Assembly: GCA_021158465.1 (NCBI GenBank)
Contig: JAGGUN010000045.1
Span: 1 to 64,000 of the forward strand
Reading direction: 5' to 3'
From: a bacterium
GTDB lineage: Bacteria; UBP14; UBA6098; 4484-93
Length of the DNA stretch: 64,000 bases
Shown here: in pieces, positions 37,252 through 46,535 of the stretch
Layout of the letters: every line of letters starts with the position of its first letter
Position numbering within the stretch: the first letter of the stretch is position 1
Position numbers and translations under genes: made by a program
Notes under the pieces: generated by a model
Database searches by the model: none
What the model was told of the DNA's origin: nothing
Seen by the model: only the letters and a program-made list of their open reading frames with translations

Positions 37252-38796
37252 ATGGAATATAGGAAGAACGCCGTTGGAAGGCTTATCCCCAAAGAAGTCG
37301 AGGGAAGAAAACTTGTCCCGTTCAAAGGAGCGTTCGCCTATAGGAAAAAAGGACGCAAAGCCTCTCCGCCAATATCCTACTCCGAGCCAGGAGAAAAGAA
37401 ACTCTGCAAAAGCCTTAAGGACGCCATACGAGCAGCAGGCTTGAAGGACGGAATGACTATCTCCTTCCATCACCACCTACGAAACGGAGACGGTGTGGTA
37501 AATATGGTATTAGATACCATCGCAGAGATGGGGATAAAAGGGCTAACACTTGCTCCATCGGCTCTGTTCCCTGTCCACGCTCCAGTAATCGAGCACATCA
37601 AGAACGGCGTCATAAGAAACATCCAAGGAAGTATGAACGGACCGGTCGGGGAGTTCGTTTCCTATGGCGGACTACCAACTACTGCGATCCTAAGAAGCCA
37701 CGGTGGACGGGTCCGAGCCATCGAAGACGGAACCCTCCATATAGATGTCGCATTCATCGCTGCATCATCGGCAGACGACCACGGTAACCTAAACGGGGTA
37801 TACGGTAAGTCACAGTTCGGACCACTGGCTTACGCTATGGCTGATGCCATGTACGCTGACAAATCCATCGCCATAACAGATACACTCCTCCCCTATCCTA
37901 ATCTGCCAATATCGATTCCCGCTGTATATGTGGACTACATCGTCGTCGTTGACTCGATCGGGGACCCATCTGGGATAGTTTCCGGAACCACACGAATAAC
38001 ACGCAGTCCAACAAGACTCCTGATTGCAAAATATGCTGCCCAGTTCATCAAGGAATCCGGACTGCTTAAGGACGGCTTCTCCTTCCAGACCGGAGCAGGT
38101 GGAATATCGCTTGCCATCACCAAATTCCTGGGCGAGATGATGGAAAGGGAAGGTATCAAAGGAAGTTTCATAAATGGCGGTATCACGAGGTTTGCCGTCG
38201 AACTCTTTCATAAAGGGATAGTTCATTCTCTATTCGACGGACAGGTATTCGACACCGAAAGCGTAGACTCGTTCCGGGATGACACAAGGCACGCGGAAAC
38301 AAGTATGTCACAGTACGCCAATATCCATAGCAAAGGCTGCCTCGTTAACAAGCAGGATGTAGGATTTCTCGGTGCAACGGAGGTTGACATCAATTTCAAT
38401 GTCAATGTGAATACCCACTCAGACGGATTGCTTCTCCACGGGATAGGTGGGCATCAAGATGTAGCTGCAGGAGCAAAGCTGTCGATGATAGTTGTGCCGT
38501 CATTCAGGAACAGGATACCTGTAATAAAGGAATCTGTCACTACAGTGACCACTCCAGGAGAGACCATAGATGTGGTGGTAACCGAGCGCGGAATCGCAAT
38601 AAACCCGAGACGAGAGGACCTCATCGAGCGAATGAAGGGGTCATCCCTACCGATAAAACCGATTGAAGAGCTAAAGGATGAGGTGGAAAAGACCTGCGGT
38701 AAACCAGCCCCACCAAAGCTCAAAGACAGGATAATTGCACTCATTGAGTACAGGGACGGCACATATATCGATGTCGTCAGGGAGGTAGAGAGATAA
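37252..38796 (+). CDS. citF: Citrate lyase alpha subunit (citrate:acetyl-ACP transferase)
   Basis: 514 residues, the normal CitF length. It shows ISFHHHLRNGDGVVNMV, GSMNGPVGEFVSYGG, the CoA-transferase-type GAGGISLAI and GGHQDVAAGAKLSMIVVP. It swaps the acetyl group of acetyl-ACP for citrate. The ATG follows the citE stop immediately. citC (ligase), citX and citG (prosthetic-group genes) are not in the window, nor is a citrate transporter. The stop overlaps the pdxJ start (TAATG). Confidence 0.94.
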   Translation: MEYRKNAVGRLIPKEVEGRKLVPFKGAFAYRKKGRKASPPISYSEPGEKKLCKSLKDAIRAAGLKDGMTISFHHHLRNGDGVVNMVLDTIAEMGIKGLTLAPSALFPVHAPVIEHIKNGVIRNIQGSMNGPVGEFVSYGGLPTTAILRSHGGRVRAIEDGTLHIDVAFIAASSADDHGNLNGVYGKSQFGPLAYAMADAMYADKSIAITDTLLPYPNLPISIPAVYVDYIVVVDSIGDPSGIVSGTTRITRSPTRLLIAKYAAQFIKESGLLKDGFSFQTGAGGISLAITKFLGEMMEREGIKGSFINGGITRFAVELFHKGIVHSLFDGQVFDTESVDSFRDDTRHAETSMSQYANIHSKGCLVNKQDVGFLGATEVDINFNVNVNTHSDGLLLHGIGGHQDVAAGAKLSMIVVPSFRNRIPVIKESVTTVTTPGETIDVVVTERGIAINPRREDLIERMKGSSLPIKPIEELKDEVEKTCGKPAPPKLKDRIIALIEYRDGTYIDVVREVER

Positions 38797-39524
38797 TGGC
38801 AAGGCTGAGCGTCAACATCGACCATATAGCAACCCTCCGCGAAGCAAGAGGAGGTGTTCCCTACCCGGAGCCTGTGTTTGCGGCGGGTATAATCGAATCA
38901 GCAGGAGCAGACGGAATAACTGTCCACCTCCGCGGAGACAGACGCCACATTCAGGAAAGGGATCTAAGGCTCTTACGGCAGGTAGTAGCCACCCATCTGA
39001 CCCTCGAGATCGCTCCAAACGACGATGTGCTCGACATAGCAAAGGAAGTGAAACCAGATATGGTGACACTCGTCCCGGAGTCGCCGTCAGAGAAGACAAC
39101 AACAGGCGGCTTAAACCTACTTGACAGACCAAAGTACATAGAGAATGCAGTAGCCAGACTCCAGCACTCGGACATTGTAGTATCTGCTTTCGTCGAACCA
39201 GACCCAGAGATGATAAAAGCAGCAGCAGAGCTCGGCTTCGACTTCGTCGAAATAAATACGAAATCGTATGTGGAGGCTAAAGACCTCTTAGATGAGCTCA
39301 ACCAGTTTCGTCAAATCGAGAAGATGGCAGCCTATGCCAACAAGCTACACCTCGGTGTGAACGTCGGGCACGGACTAACCTACCAGAATGTCCGCAACCT
39401 CGCCAGGTTGAAAACCGTAGAGGAATTCTCCATCGGGCATTCTATCATCGCAAGAGCAGTATTCGTCGGTCTTTATCAAGCAGTCAAGGATATGCTGAAA
39501 ATCATTCGCAACCCCGAACCCTGA
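38796..39524 (+). CDS. pdxJ: Pyridoxine 5'-phosphate synthase
   Basis: 242 residues. The hallmark start RLSVNIDHIATLREARGG is followed by GADGITVHLRGDRRHI, PDMVTLVPE, VSAFVEPDPE and LGVNVGHGLTYQNV. PdxJ joins 1-deoxyxylulose 5-phosphate and amino-acetone phosphate to give pyridoxine 5'-phosphate (DXP-dependent vitamin B6 pathway). It overlaps citF by 1 nt and xseA by 1 nt, so it is embedded in a translation-coupled operon with unrelated functions. Confidence 0.96.
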   Translation: MARLSVNIDHIATLREARGGVPYPEPVFAAGIIESAGADGITVHLRGDRRHIQERDLRLLRQVVATHLTLEIAPNDDVLDIAKEVKPDMVTLVPESPSEKTTTGGLNLLDRPKYIENAVARLQHSDIVVSAFVEPDPEMIKAAAELGFDFVEINTKSYVEAKDLLDELNQFRQIEKMAAYANKLHLGVNVGHGLTYQNVRNLARLKTVEEFSIGHSIIARAVFVGLYQAVKDMLKIIRNPEP

Positions 39525-40717
39525 TGGAACAGCCTCTCACCGTATCAGAACTTGCAGAACTTATCAAGTTCAACATTGAAGGATTATTCCCGACCGGGCT
39601 ATGGGTCACAGGAGAGATACGAGAATGGAAACCTCATTCATCCGGGCATATATACTTCACACTCATCGATAGAAAAAGCCAAATAGCTTGCATCATCTGG
39701 CGCTCAACAGCTGCAACCTTAGACCTCTCCGAGATCGAAGAGGGAATGCAGGTCGAACTTTTCGCAAGGCTGACAACATACCAACGCCAGAGCCAGTACC
39801 AGCTCATCGTCTCAAGGCTACTACCAAAAGGTGTCGGCGAAAGAGCGATACTCTTCAAGAGACTCAAGGAAAAACTGGAGAAGGAGGGGCTGTTTAATCC
39901 AGAATTCAAGAAGCCTATTCCTACCTTCCCTGAGGTGATCGGGGTCATCACCTCACCGACCGGAGCCGCAATAAGAGATATCATCAATGTTGCAACGAGA
40001 CGAGCACCTCACATAACAATAATCCTTCGCCCGACAATCGTCCAAGGGAAAGAAGCCGCCAGAGACATCGCCGAAGGGATAAAAGAAATGGATGAACACG
40101 GGGGGATAGACCTACTAATAGTTGGCAGAGGCGGCGGTAGTGAGGAAGACCTATGGTGTTTTAACGAGGAGATAGTCGCCAGAGCAATATTCTCCTGCAG
40201 GACACCCGTTATATCCGCCGTCGGACACGAAACGGACTTCTCAATATCCGACTTCGTGGCAGATGTGCGAGCACCTACACCATCCGCAGCAGCAGAAATC
40301 GCCGTCCCAGATGTCCCTGAGCTTATGAAAAAACAGACACAACGGCTAAACTCTGTAGGAACCAGCCTACTCGCAGAAGTATCAGCTAATAGAGAAAAAC
40401 TACAAGCCGCTATCTCAAGCTATGGATTCCGCAGCGTTAAGGATAGGGTTATGATAGAATACCAAACACTCGACAACCTTATGGAAACCGCCACAAGAGA
40501 AATAAATAACACAATTAAGAGCCGCTCATCGGCGCTCAAAAACCTCGAAAGCAAACTCTCATCCCTCTCACCAATCAATATAATGAAAAGGGGATACTCA
40601 GTGGTCTACAAACAGAAAAAGGTTATCTCCGATTCCCTCCTACTCACCAAAGGAGACACGATAAGCATCAGATTCTATAGGGGCAAAGCGGAAGGAGAAA
40701 TAAAAGAAGTAGAATAG
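39524..40717 (+). CDS. xseA: Exodeoxyribonuclease VII large subunit
   Basis: 397 residues. An N-terminal OB fold (about 5-105: GLWVTGEIREWKPHSSGHIYFTL) is followed by the catalytic domain with GVITSPTGAAIRDI, GRGGGSEEDLWCFNEE, SAVGHETDFSISDFVAD and APTPSAAAE, then a coiled coil and a C-terminal segment RGYSVVY. It degrades ssDNA together with the small XseB, which is not found in the window. The stop codon touches the stop of a small gene on the other strand. Confidence 0.95.
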   Translation: MEQPLTVSELAELIKFNIEGLFPTGLWVTGEIREWKPHSSGHIYFTLIDRKSQIACIIWRSTAATLDLSEIEEGMQVELFARLTTYQRQSQYQLIVSRLLPKGVGERAILFKRLKEKLEKEGLFNPEFKKPIPTFPEVIGVITSPTGAAIRDIINVATRRAPHITIILRPTIVQGKEAARDIAEGIKEMDEHGGIDLLIVGRGGGSEEDLWCFNEEIVARAIFSCRTPVISAVGHETDFSISDFVADVRAPTPSAAAEIAVPDVPELMKKQTQRLNSVGTSLLAEVSANREKLQAAISSYGFRSVKDRVMIEYQTLDNLMETATREINNTIKSRSSALKNLESKLSSLSPINIMKRGYSVVYKQKKVISDSLLLTKGDTISIRFYRGKAEGEIKEVE

Positions 40718-40894
40718 CTACCTCTTCTCTTTGCTCTTTTTCCTCCTCTCCGCATACATCCTATACAACATACCAAGGGCAATCAACATTACAACGGCAG
40801 CAGCAACACCCCCTGTCAAAACAGGAAGTCCCAACACAGAAGAAACCAATATAAATACTCCCAGAAGAAACAGAATAATGACCCAAAAAGTCAT
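40718..40894 (-). CDS. Tiny membrane protein (58 aa), paralogue of its neighbour
   Basis: 58 residues (MTFWVIILFLLGVFILVSSV ... RRKKSKEKR) with two membrane helices (about 3-20 and 28-46) and a basic tail. The start overlaps the stop of the upstream gene (ATGA), and AGGAGGAGG lies before the ATG. It shares the pattern MxxWxIIxFxLGxFxLxxSxL with the next upstream protein, so the two arose by tandem duplication. Function unknown. Confidence 0.7.
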   Translation of the reverse strand: MTFWVIILFLLGVFILVSSVLGLPVLTGGVAAAVVMLIALGMLYRMYAERRKKSKEKR

Positions 40895-41127
40895 TCTTTT
40901 TCCTCCTCCTGTTGTTGCATTTTCTCTTCGAGCTCTTTAAGCCGCCGCTGGTATGCCTCTTTTTCACCCTTTCTTACCTTTACCTCAATTCGGTAAAGCA
41001 CTCCAAGCGAGACCAGCATAATCCCTATTCCGCACGCCTGAAAGATAACTGGCTCAGGCTCGGGTAAAAGAGAGTTTATAAGGGTAAAGAGCCCGAGAAC
41101 GAAAATGATGATACTCCAAACAACCAT
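40891..41127 (-). CDS. Small membrane protein with acidic/coiled tail, tandem paralogue
   Basis: 78 residues. Two membrane helices (about 3-20 and 30-46), then a charged helical tail rich in Glu, Gln and Lys that may form a coiled coil. The N-terminal half resembles the 58-residue protein encoded next; its tail is longer. AGGAGG precedes the ATG. It starts 30 nt downstream of nothing but the oxidoreductase stop, so it is probably the third or fourth gene of that minus-strand unit. Unknown function. Confidence 0.7.
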   Translation of the reverse strand: MVVWSIIIFVLGLFTLINSLLPEPEPVIFQACGIGIMLVSLGVLYRIEVKVRKGEKEAYQRRLKELEEKMQQQEEEKE

Positions 41128-41157
41128 CCTCTCCTCCTCGCTATTTAGAATGAAAAC

Positions 41158-42285
41158 TTATCCTACCACAGATGGTTCCACTATTAGCTCCCCCTTCTCA
41201 AACCTATCGAGAGAAAGAGGAGAGATATCTATATCCGGCTTTATACCCAGAATCAGCTTAGCCATAATCTCCGCTGTCTTCGGCGCTATCATAAACCCAT
41301 GCCCAGAAAACCCAACAGCAACAAAAAATCCCGGCAATACCTCACCAAGTATCGGCTGACTATCCGGGGTCTTATTATACAATCCTGCCCACTGCCTCAC
41401 AACGGAAAGCTCACCAAATACAGGCAGTATCGATGTGACCTCGCGCGCAACATGCTCCAGGAACTGCCAGCTGGAATTCGTATTGTAACCTGGCTCCTCA
41501 TCTTCAGCTATCCCGAGGACAAAGCTCCCATGCGGAACCTGCTGTACATAAATCCCCGATGTGAACGAGATAACCATACAGTCAAACATACGAGGGACAG
41601 GAGCGGTAACAAGAATTTGATGACGCTCCGAGTATGTAGGAAGATCGACGCCAACCATAGCAGCGACCGGCTTGGAATAGCCACCTGCCGCATTCACAAG
41701 ACAACCTACCTCAAAATCTCCCCTGTTCGTCCTCAATCTGAATACGCCGTTCAACCTCTCGACACCAGTAACCTCTGTGAACTTCATAATCTTCACACCG
41801 AGACGCTCTGCCGCCTTGGCATAAGCATAGTTGGTCAAAAGTGGATTGGCATGCCCATCCGTGGGACAGAATGTAGCAGCGATGAAAACCTCTGGGTTGA
41901 GATAAGGAACTATCTCAAGAGCCTCTTCAACGGTTATAACCCTCGAAGGTATGCCGAGCGAGTTCTGAAGGGAGACATTCCTTTCAAACTGCTCAAGCTG
42001 CTTCTCCGTGTGAGCAAGGACAAGATACCCCCCTTGCCTGAACTCGATGTCTACCCCAAGCTCGGACGATAACTGCTCAAATATCTTAACACTCCCTCTG
42101 GCGAGGCGACAGTTCATTTCAAGACCCCACTGCTGGCGGACGCCTGCCCCACACCGACCGGTTGAACCTGCCCCAGGATACTGCTTCTCAAATACAACAA
42201 CATCCTTCTCTCCAAGCCTTGCCAGATTATAAGCTATTGCACAACCAACTACTCCACCGCCTATTATACCAACATCAAAGTTCAC
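41158..42285 (-). CDS. FAD-dependent oxidoreductase (DAO/SoxB-like subunit)
   Basis: 375 residues. Rossmann FAD motif DVGIIGGGVVGCAIAYNLAR at the N-terminus, GSTGRCGAGVRQQWG, and C-terminal GLYNKTPDSQPILGEVLPGFFVAVGFSGHGF, typical of the beta subunit of sarcosine oxidase, hydroxyproline/proline dehydrogenase and related DAO enzymes. No signal peptide. It overlaps the BFD-type Fe-S protein by 4 nt, so they probably form a complex that oxidises an amino acid or secondary amine and passes electrons on; the substrate is unknown. Confidence 0.88.
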   Translation of the reverse strand: MNFDVGIIGGGVVGCAIAYNLARLGEKDVVVFEKQYPGAGSTGRCGAGVRQQWGLEMNCRLARGSVKIFEQLSSELGVDIEFRQGGYLVLAHTEKQLEQFERNVSLQNSLGIPSRVITVEEALEIVPYLNPEVFIAATFCPTDGHANPLLTNYAYAKAAERLGVKIMKFTEVTGVERLNGVFRLRTNRGDFEVGCLVNAAGGYSKPVAAMVGVDLPTYSERHQILVTAPVPRMFDCMVISFTSGIYVQQVPHGSFVLGIAEDEEPGYNTNSSWQFLEHVAREVTSILPVFGELSVVRQWAGLYNKTPDSQPILGEVLPGFFVAVGFSGHGFMIAPKTAEIMAKLILGIKPDIDISPLSLDRFEKGELIVEPSVVG

Positions 42286-42563
42286 TTCTCGCTCCCCTCA
42301 AGAATACTCTTGAACTTCACCATAACAACAGGCGGTCTATCCTTTGGCGGGAGAACATCCTCTATCGGAATGGACAACATCCGTGACAGCTCACGCCGTA
42401 CGATAGGGATACAGGTCTTCCCACGGCAAGGACCCATCCCGACACGAAGCACCCGCTTCAGCTCCTCTGTTGTGGTAAGCCCTTCACGAATCTTCTCTCT
42501 TATCTCGCCGAGGGTTACATCTTCACAACGACAAACGATGATATCGTCGTCAGATTTCTCCAT
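42282..42563 (-). CDS. BFD-type [2Fe-2S] protein, partner of the oxidoreductase
   Basis: 93 residues. IIVCRCEDVTLGEI and MGPCRGKTC give the CxC...CxxxxC cysteine pattern of BFD-like [2Fe-2S] domains, as in the alpha subunits of hydroxyproline/proline dehydrogenases. Here the domain is a free-standing protein. GGGGAGGT precedes the ATG. A third (NAD/FAD) alpha subunit normally found in these complexes is not in the window. Confidence 0.87.
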   Translation of the reverse strand: MEKSDDDIIVCRCEDVTLGEIREKIREGLTTTEELKRVLRVGMGPCRGKTCIPIVRRELSRMLSIPIEDVLPPKDRPPVVMVKFKSILEGSEK

Positions 42564-42713
42564 TACCTCCCCTCTTTATCACCGTTTACATTATTACTGC
42601 TCATTATAATTAAATAATCTTTACCTCATAAGTCAAGGAAAAGATGAACCCCTATCACAATTTTACTCTGGAAAATTGATACGGAACGGTTATATTTCTT
42701 AAATGTGAAAGGA

Positions 42714-44963
42714 ATGGAGAAATATAATCTTTACATTGTAATCTTCATAGCGGTAGTGGCTCGCCTCATCCAGATAGCTCAACTTTCTACTTTCCCGCTG
42801 ACATACTATCCCACTGTCGATGCCCTCTTTCATAAGCTCTGGGCAGAACAGATACTCCATGGGAACTTTCTTGGGAACGGAGCGTTCTTTCGAGCACCGC
42901 TCTATCCATATTTCCTGGCGGCTATTTTCAAGATATTGGGCACAAACCTGCTCATTCCAAGGATAATCCAGCATATAATCGGAATTGGGACTGTGCTTCT
43001 CACATACAGGCTCGCTGACCGTGCCTTCGGAAAACAAATGGCATTCTGGGCAGGAATTACTGCCGCTATCTATCCGACGCTCATCTACTTCGAGTCTCGA
43101 CTCCTCTTAGACTCCCTTGCCGTACTCCTCGACCTGCTCCTGCTCAATATATTAGTCGATGCATTCGAAAAGGATTCCTTACCAGGGTATCTTCTAAGCG
43201 GAATAATCCTTGGAACATCAGCTCTCACGCGTCCGAACATACTACTTTTCTCACCATTTATACTGCTCTGGTTTCTACTTGCAAGAAAGAGGGAGCTTAA
43301 GAAGAATATCCTACGGATAATCCCTGTGGCTCTTGGTGCGATACTCATTGTCTCCCCTGTGACACTGCGCAACTACATAAAGAGTGGGGATTTCGTTCTT
43401 ATTGCAACCCAAGGTGGAGTAAATTTTTACATCGGCAACAACCAGTTCTCCGATGGTGCAACAGCCTCCGTTCCTGAATTCGGAGAGCGCTGGGAATACA
43501 GAGATTGCATAGCGCTCGCAGAGGAAACTACGGGTGAGAAACTTTCCCCAAGCGATGTATCAGAATTCTTCTACAAGAAGGGAATCTGTTTCATCACAAA
43601 CCACCCAAAAGAAGCCACCCTGCTTTTCCTGAGAAAAATCTATCTCTGGCTCAACCGATACGAGGTTTCAAATAACCAGAATATCTACTTCCACAGAAGA
43701 TATTTCTGTATCCTATATCTCCTCCCGTTTGCATTCACAATAGTCGGAACCTTCGGACTCTTTGGGATGTCTCGTGGAGCAAGAAAAAACAGCACAACCT
43801 CCCTACTAACAATATACTTTATTACCTATTCCATTTCCATCATACTCTTCTTTGTTACAGCACGCTTCAGGTTGCCTGTTCTTCCTGTTCTCATTATATT
43901 TACCCCCTTCGGGCTAACCAGAATTTTAAGCGATATAAAAAACAGACGGATACCCTACATAATCCTGTTTATCGTCATCGCCTTTATTGTCAATTCAAAC
44001 CTGACCGGAACGAGAGAAAATGATTTTTCCAGCTCACATTTCTCACTGGGGAATGTATACCTCAGGAAGGGGGAACTGGACAGTGCAAAGGTAGAGTTTA
44101 AAACGGCACTCAAACTGAACCCAAATACCCCCGGAGCGAATCTAAACTTGGGTGTTATCTGCTTCCACGAGGGAAGAAGAGAGGACGCCAAACGGTATTT
44201 CCTCAGGGAAACAGAGGTTGCCCCGAAGGACCCGAAGGCATACTCGAACCTGTGCCTCCTGTATCGCCTTGAGGGAAATCTGGAGGAAGCGGAAAGGTTT
44301 TGCAACGAATCTGTCCGGCTTCGTCCCGCCTTCTGGGAGGGATACTACAACCTCGCAAAATGCTACATACAGGCAGGGGATTACCAGAAAGCGGATTCCA
44401 TCGTATCGAAGGCTATCTCTCGTTTTGGAAATAACAGGCGCTTCTTTTATCTCGCCGGCGTCATCGCGGAAGGGAAAGGAAAACTGAAGGAAGCACACAA
44501 GCATTATCTCACCTGTGCAACACTGCCAAGACAGGGGGTCGAAGCAGAGTATAACCTCGGCACGATATTCGAGGAGGAGGTAGGCAGTGCCCTATCGGAG
44601 AACGATATAATAGGTATCTGCTACTTCAACCTCGGCACGCTCCTCGGAAAACAGGGACAACTCGACTCAGCAGCGATCGCACTGGCAAGCGCCCTCTCAT
44701 GGAAACCTGATCTATACTCCTGCTTCTTTCAGTTAGGAGTGGTCTATGACGCCATGGGAGACTACCCCACCGCACTTAAAATGTATGACCTATTCGAGAA
44801 ATACGAAGGAACAAATGTAAAACTCTTCCTCAACCGGGGGCTCGTCTATGCTAAGATGGGCAAACTCACACAGGCAGAAAAAGAACTTCTGGAAGCAAAA
44901 AGGAGAAATCTACCCGAGGCAGACAGGTATCTTGAGATTATATCTCGTTTGAAACAAAATTAG
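42714..44963 (+). CDS. Membrane glycosyltransferase (PMT/GT39-like) with C-terminal TPR repeats
   Basis: About 749 residues. The first 430 contain roughly 10-11 membrane helices; RAPLYPYFLAAIFKILG and YFESRLLLDSLA are typical of ArnT/PMT-type polyprenyl-phosphate-sugar transferases (GT-C fold), which glycosylate lipids or proteins on the outer side of the inner membrane. The last 310 residues are TPR repeats (pattern A.YNLG..Y...G....A). A roughly similar layout is common in uncultured FCB-group bacteria. Start: ATG 42714, or GTG 42705; a weak promoter (TGGAAA-16-TATATT at 42669-42696) puts transcription start close to them. Confidence 0.8.
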   Translation: MEKYNLYIVIFIAVVARLIQIAQLSTFPLTYYPTVDALFHKLWAEQILHGNFLGNGAFFRAPLYPYFLAAIFKILGTNLLIPRIIQHIIGIGTVLLTYRLADRAFGKQMAFWAGITAAIYPTLIYFESRLLLDSLAVLLDLLLLNILVDAFEKDSLPGYLLSGIILGTSALTRPNILLFSPFILLWFLLARKRELKKNILRIIPVALGAILIVSPVTLRNYIKSGDFVLIATQGGVNFYIGNNQFSDGATASVPEFGERWEYRDCIALAEETTGEKLSPSDVSEFFYKKGICFITNHPKEATLLFLRKIYLWLNRYEVSNNQNIYFHRRYFCILYLLPFAFTIVGTFGLFGMSRGARKNSTTSLLTIYFITYSISIILFFVTARFRLPVLPVLIIFTPFGLTRILSDIKNRRIPYIILFIVIAFIVNSNLTGTRENDFSSSHFSLGNVYLRKGELDSAKVEFKTALKLNPNTPGANLNLGVICFHEGRREDAKRYFLRETEVAPKDPKAYSNLCLLYRLEGNLEEAERFCNESVRLRPAFWEGYYNLAKCYIQAGDYQKADSIVSKAISRFGNNRRFFYLAGVIAEGKGKLKEAHKHYLTCATLPRQGVEAEYNLGTIFEEEVGSALSENDIIGICYFNLGTLLGKQGQLDSAAIALASALSWKPDLYSCFFQLGVVYDAMGDYPTALKMYDLFEKYEGTNVKLFLNRGLVYAKMGKLTQAEKELLEAKRRNLPEADRYLEIISRLKQN

Positions 44964-45020
44964 ACAATGAGAACTAACCCTACACAATAGAGGAATTACG
45001 GCTTTAAGCCAACACATACA

Positions 45021-46466
45021 CTATTTCAGATACACAACCCGTTCGGTAAGCGACTTACTACCGACCTTTGAACAGATGAGATAAACACCGGAACCGATCG
45101 GTTTATCGGGTGTCCACTGGTGCAATCCGCTTTTATCCGCCGGGATGACGGCTATCTTTTCACCTTTGATATTGTATATCTCGATTGTCGAGCCAGCCGG
45201 TGCATCTATCCTTACTGAAGAATTGAACGGGTTGGGATAGACAGAAATAGATGTTTTATCAGGAAGAGAGACTATCCCCTCATCTATTCCTGTTGTTATC
45301 TCGAACTCGAATATCCGGAAGGAGTCAGGGGTGACAACAATATACTCATCATCACCATCGAGGTCGATGTCGTAGGATGCATAAACACCCTCGGTTAGAG
45401 CTAAAGGTAAAGTATCAACCGTTATCAAGCGGAGTGGGTTATAGAATAGTGCCTTGAGAACACCTGAATCGGAAACAACTGAGAAGATACGACCATCGGA
45501 AAAAGAGATATTCTTAATTAGTCCGCAAAGCATACAAACACTATCAAGAATAGTCTCAGTAAAAGCATCTTTGAGATACCAACAGGAGGAAGAATAGCGC
45601 AATACCTCTACTCTCCCATCCAAGTCAGAATCAACAAGACTATAAACAGATGTTCCCCGAGACCACTCCAGCCATCCTTCATCAGGAATATGCCAACACC
45701 CGAAGTGATAGCTTGCAACCTGCGAGATTTTTTCCAACATACCCGACGAATCGTTCATACAAAAGAAATACCAATCTGAGAGCATATTCGACCCGTCCAC
45801 ATCACACCTCTCTTCCCATGAGAGAAATACCCCCCAGAGTTCATCGTTTATATCACCATCCACATCAGAATAATGCAGTTCCACCGGGAAATAACCCCGC
45901 CCCGGACCGGTTGGCTCTGGGTCCTGGTATAAAGTGTCCAGAACACCAGTACCCAATTCATACTCTGCTAATATCCCAAATTTGTCAAACACGAGATAAT
46001 CAGACTCTATCTCTCTGTTACCGCCCAGGAAAATTCTATTCCTACCTTCGACTCTTAGGAAGGTAGCAAAACAGGGAGAGAAGGAGGATAAACTCACAGA
46101 ATCGATGATGCTCCACTCTGGGTAAATCTGGCAGAAATAGAACAGTGAATCCTTGCCAATAACTATCTCAATTCCACCGTCATCAAAGTAGTCTGCAGCA
46201 CAGAGAACATATGCATATGCTGCATACGGTTCTGGTATGACAATTCTGCCAATCTCAACCCCCGTTGGAGACAGGATGATAACATTTGCCGCCGACTGAT
46301 AGACTATCCTTGGCGAAATATCATCATCAACAAAAAACATACTCCGACGCCTACTTATTGGGAGGTCAACTCCCCTTCCAACCGACTCCCACCACTGAAC
46401 CCTGTCAACGGCAAGAACCGGAACCGCCAGAAGAAAAACCAAAAGAATAAATAGCATATTTTTCAT
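45021..46466 (-). CDS. Secreted beta-propeller-like protein with C-terminal sorting domain
   Basis: 481 residues. The signal peptide MKNMLFILLVFLLAVPVLA is followed by repeats with Asp-rich loops (SDVDGDINDELWG, VDSDLDGRVEVLR, YDIDLDGDDEYIVV), as in FG-GAP/VCBS propellers that bind Ca2+. The last 75 residues (SISVYPNPFNSSVRI ... GSGVYLICSKVG) are a type IX/FlgD-like sorting domain. Surface or secreted; substrate or ligand unknown. A long inverted repeat lies between its start and the terminator upstream. Confidence 0.8.
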   Translation of the reverse strand: MKNMLFILLVFLLAVPVLAVDRVQWWESVGRGVDLPISRRRSMFFVDDDISPRIVYQSAANVIILSPTGVEIGRIVIPEPYAAYAYVLCAADYFDDGGIEIVIGKDSLFYFCQIYPEWSIIDSVSLSSFSPCFATFLRVEGRNRIFLGGNREIESDYLVFDKFGILAEYELGTGVLDTLYQDPEPTGPGRGYFPVELHYSDVDGDINDELWGVFLSWEERCDVDGSNMLSDWYFFCMNDSSGMLEKISQVASYHFGCWHIPDEGWLEWSRGTSVYSLVDSDLDGRVEVLRYSSSCWYLKDAFTETILDSVCMLCGLIKNISFSDGRIFSVVSDSGVLKALFYNPLRLITVDTLPLALTEGVYASYDIDLDGDDEYIVVTPDSFRIFEFEITTGIDEGIVSLPDKTSISVYPNPFNSSVRIDAPAGSTIEIYNIKGEKIAVIPADKSGLHQWTPDKPIGSGVYLICSKVGSKSLTERVVYLK

Positions 46467-46483
46467 TTTTCCATCCTAATGGA

Positions 46484-46516
46484 GTAATGTAACCTGTTGC
46501 TATATTACTACATTAC
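46484..46516. repeat. Inverted repeat upstream of the secreted propeller gene
   Basis: GTAATGTA (46484-46491) and TACATTAC (46509-46516) are perfect 8-nt arms separated by 17 nt, just upstream of the minus-strand start at 46466. It could be a regulator-binding site. Confidence 0.4.
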
Positions 46517-46535
46517 AAGTTATCGCCAGTTTGTC

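Noticed and set aside
36766-37476. 236-codon minus-strand frame opposite citE/citF
   Set aside because: Phe/Cys-rich antisense shadow; citE and citF are clear on the plus strand.
41299-42072. 257-codon plus-strand frame opposite the DAO oxidoreductase
   Set aside because: Antisense shadow with no pattern; the flavoprotein motifs on the minus strand are decisive.
45001-45011. GGCTTTAAGCC palindrome in the gap between two convergent genes
   Set aside because: Only 5 bp with no T-run on either strand; not a convincing terminator.
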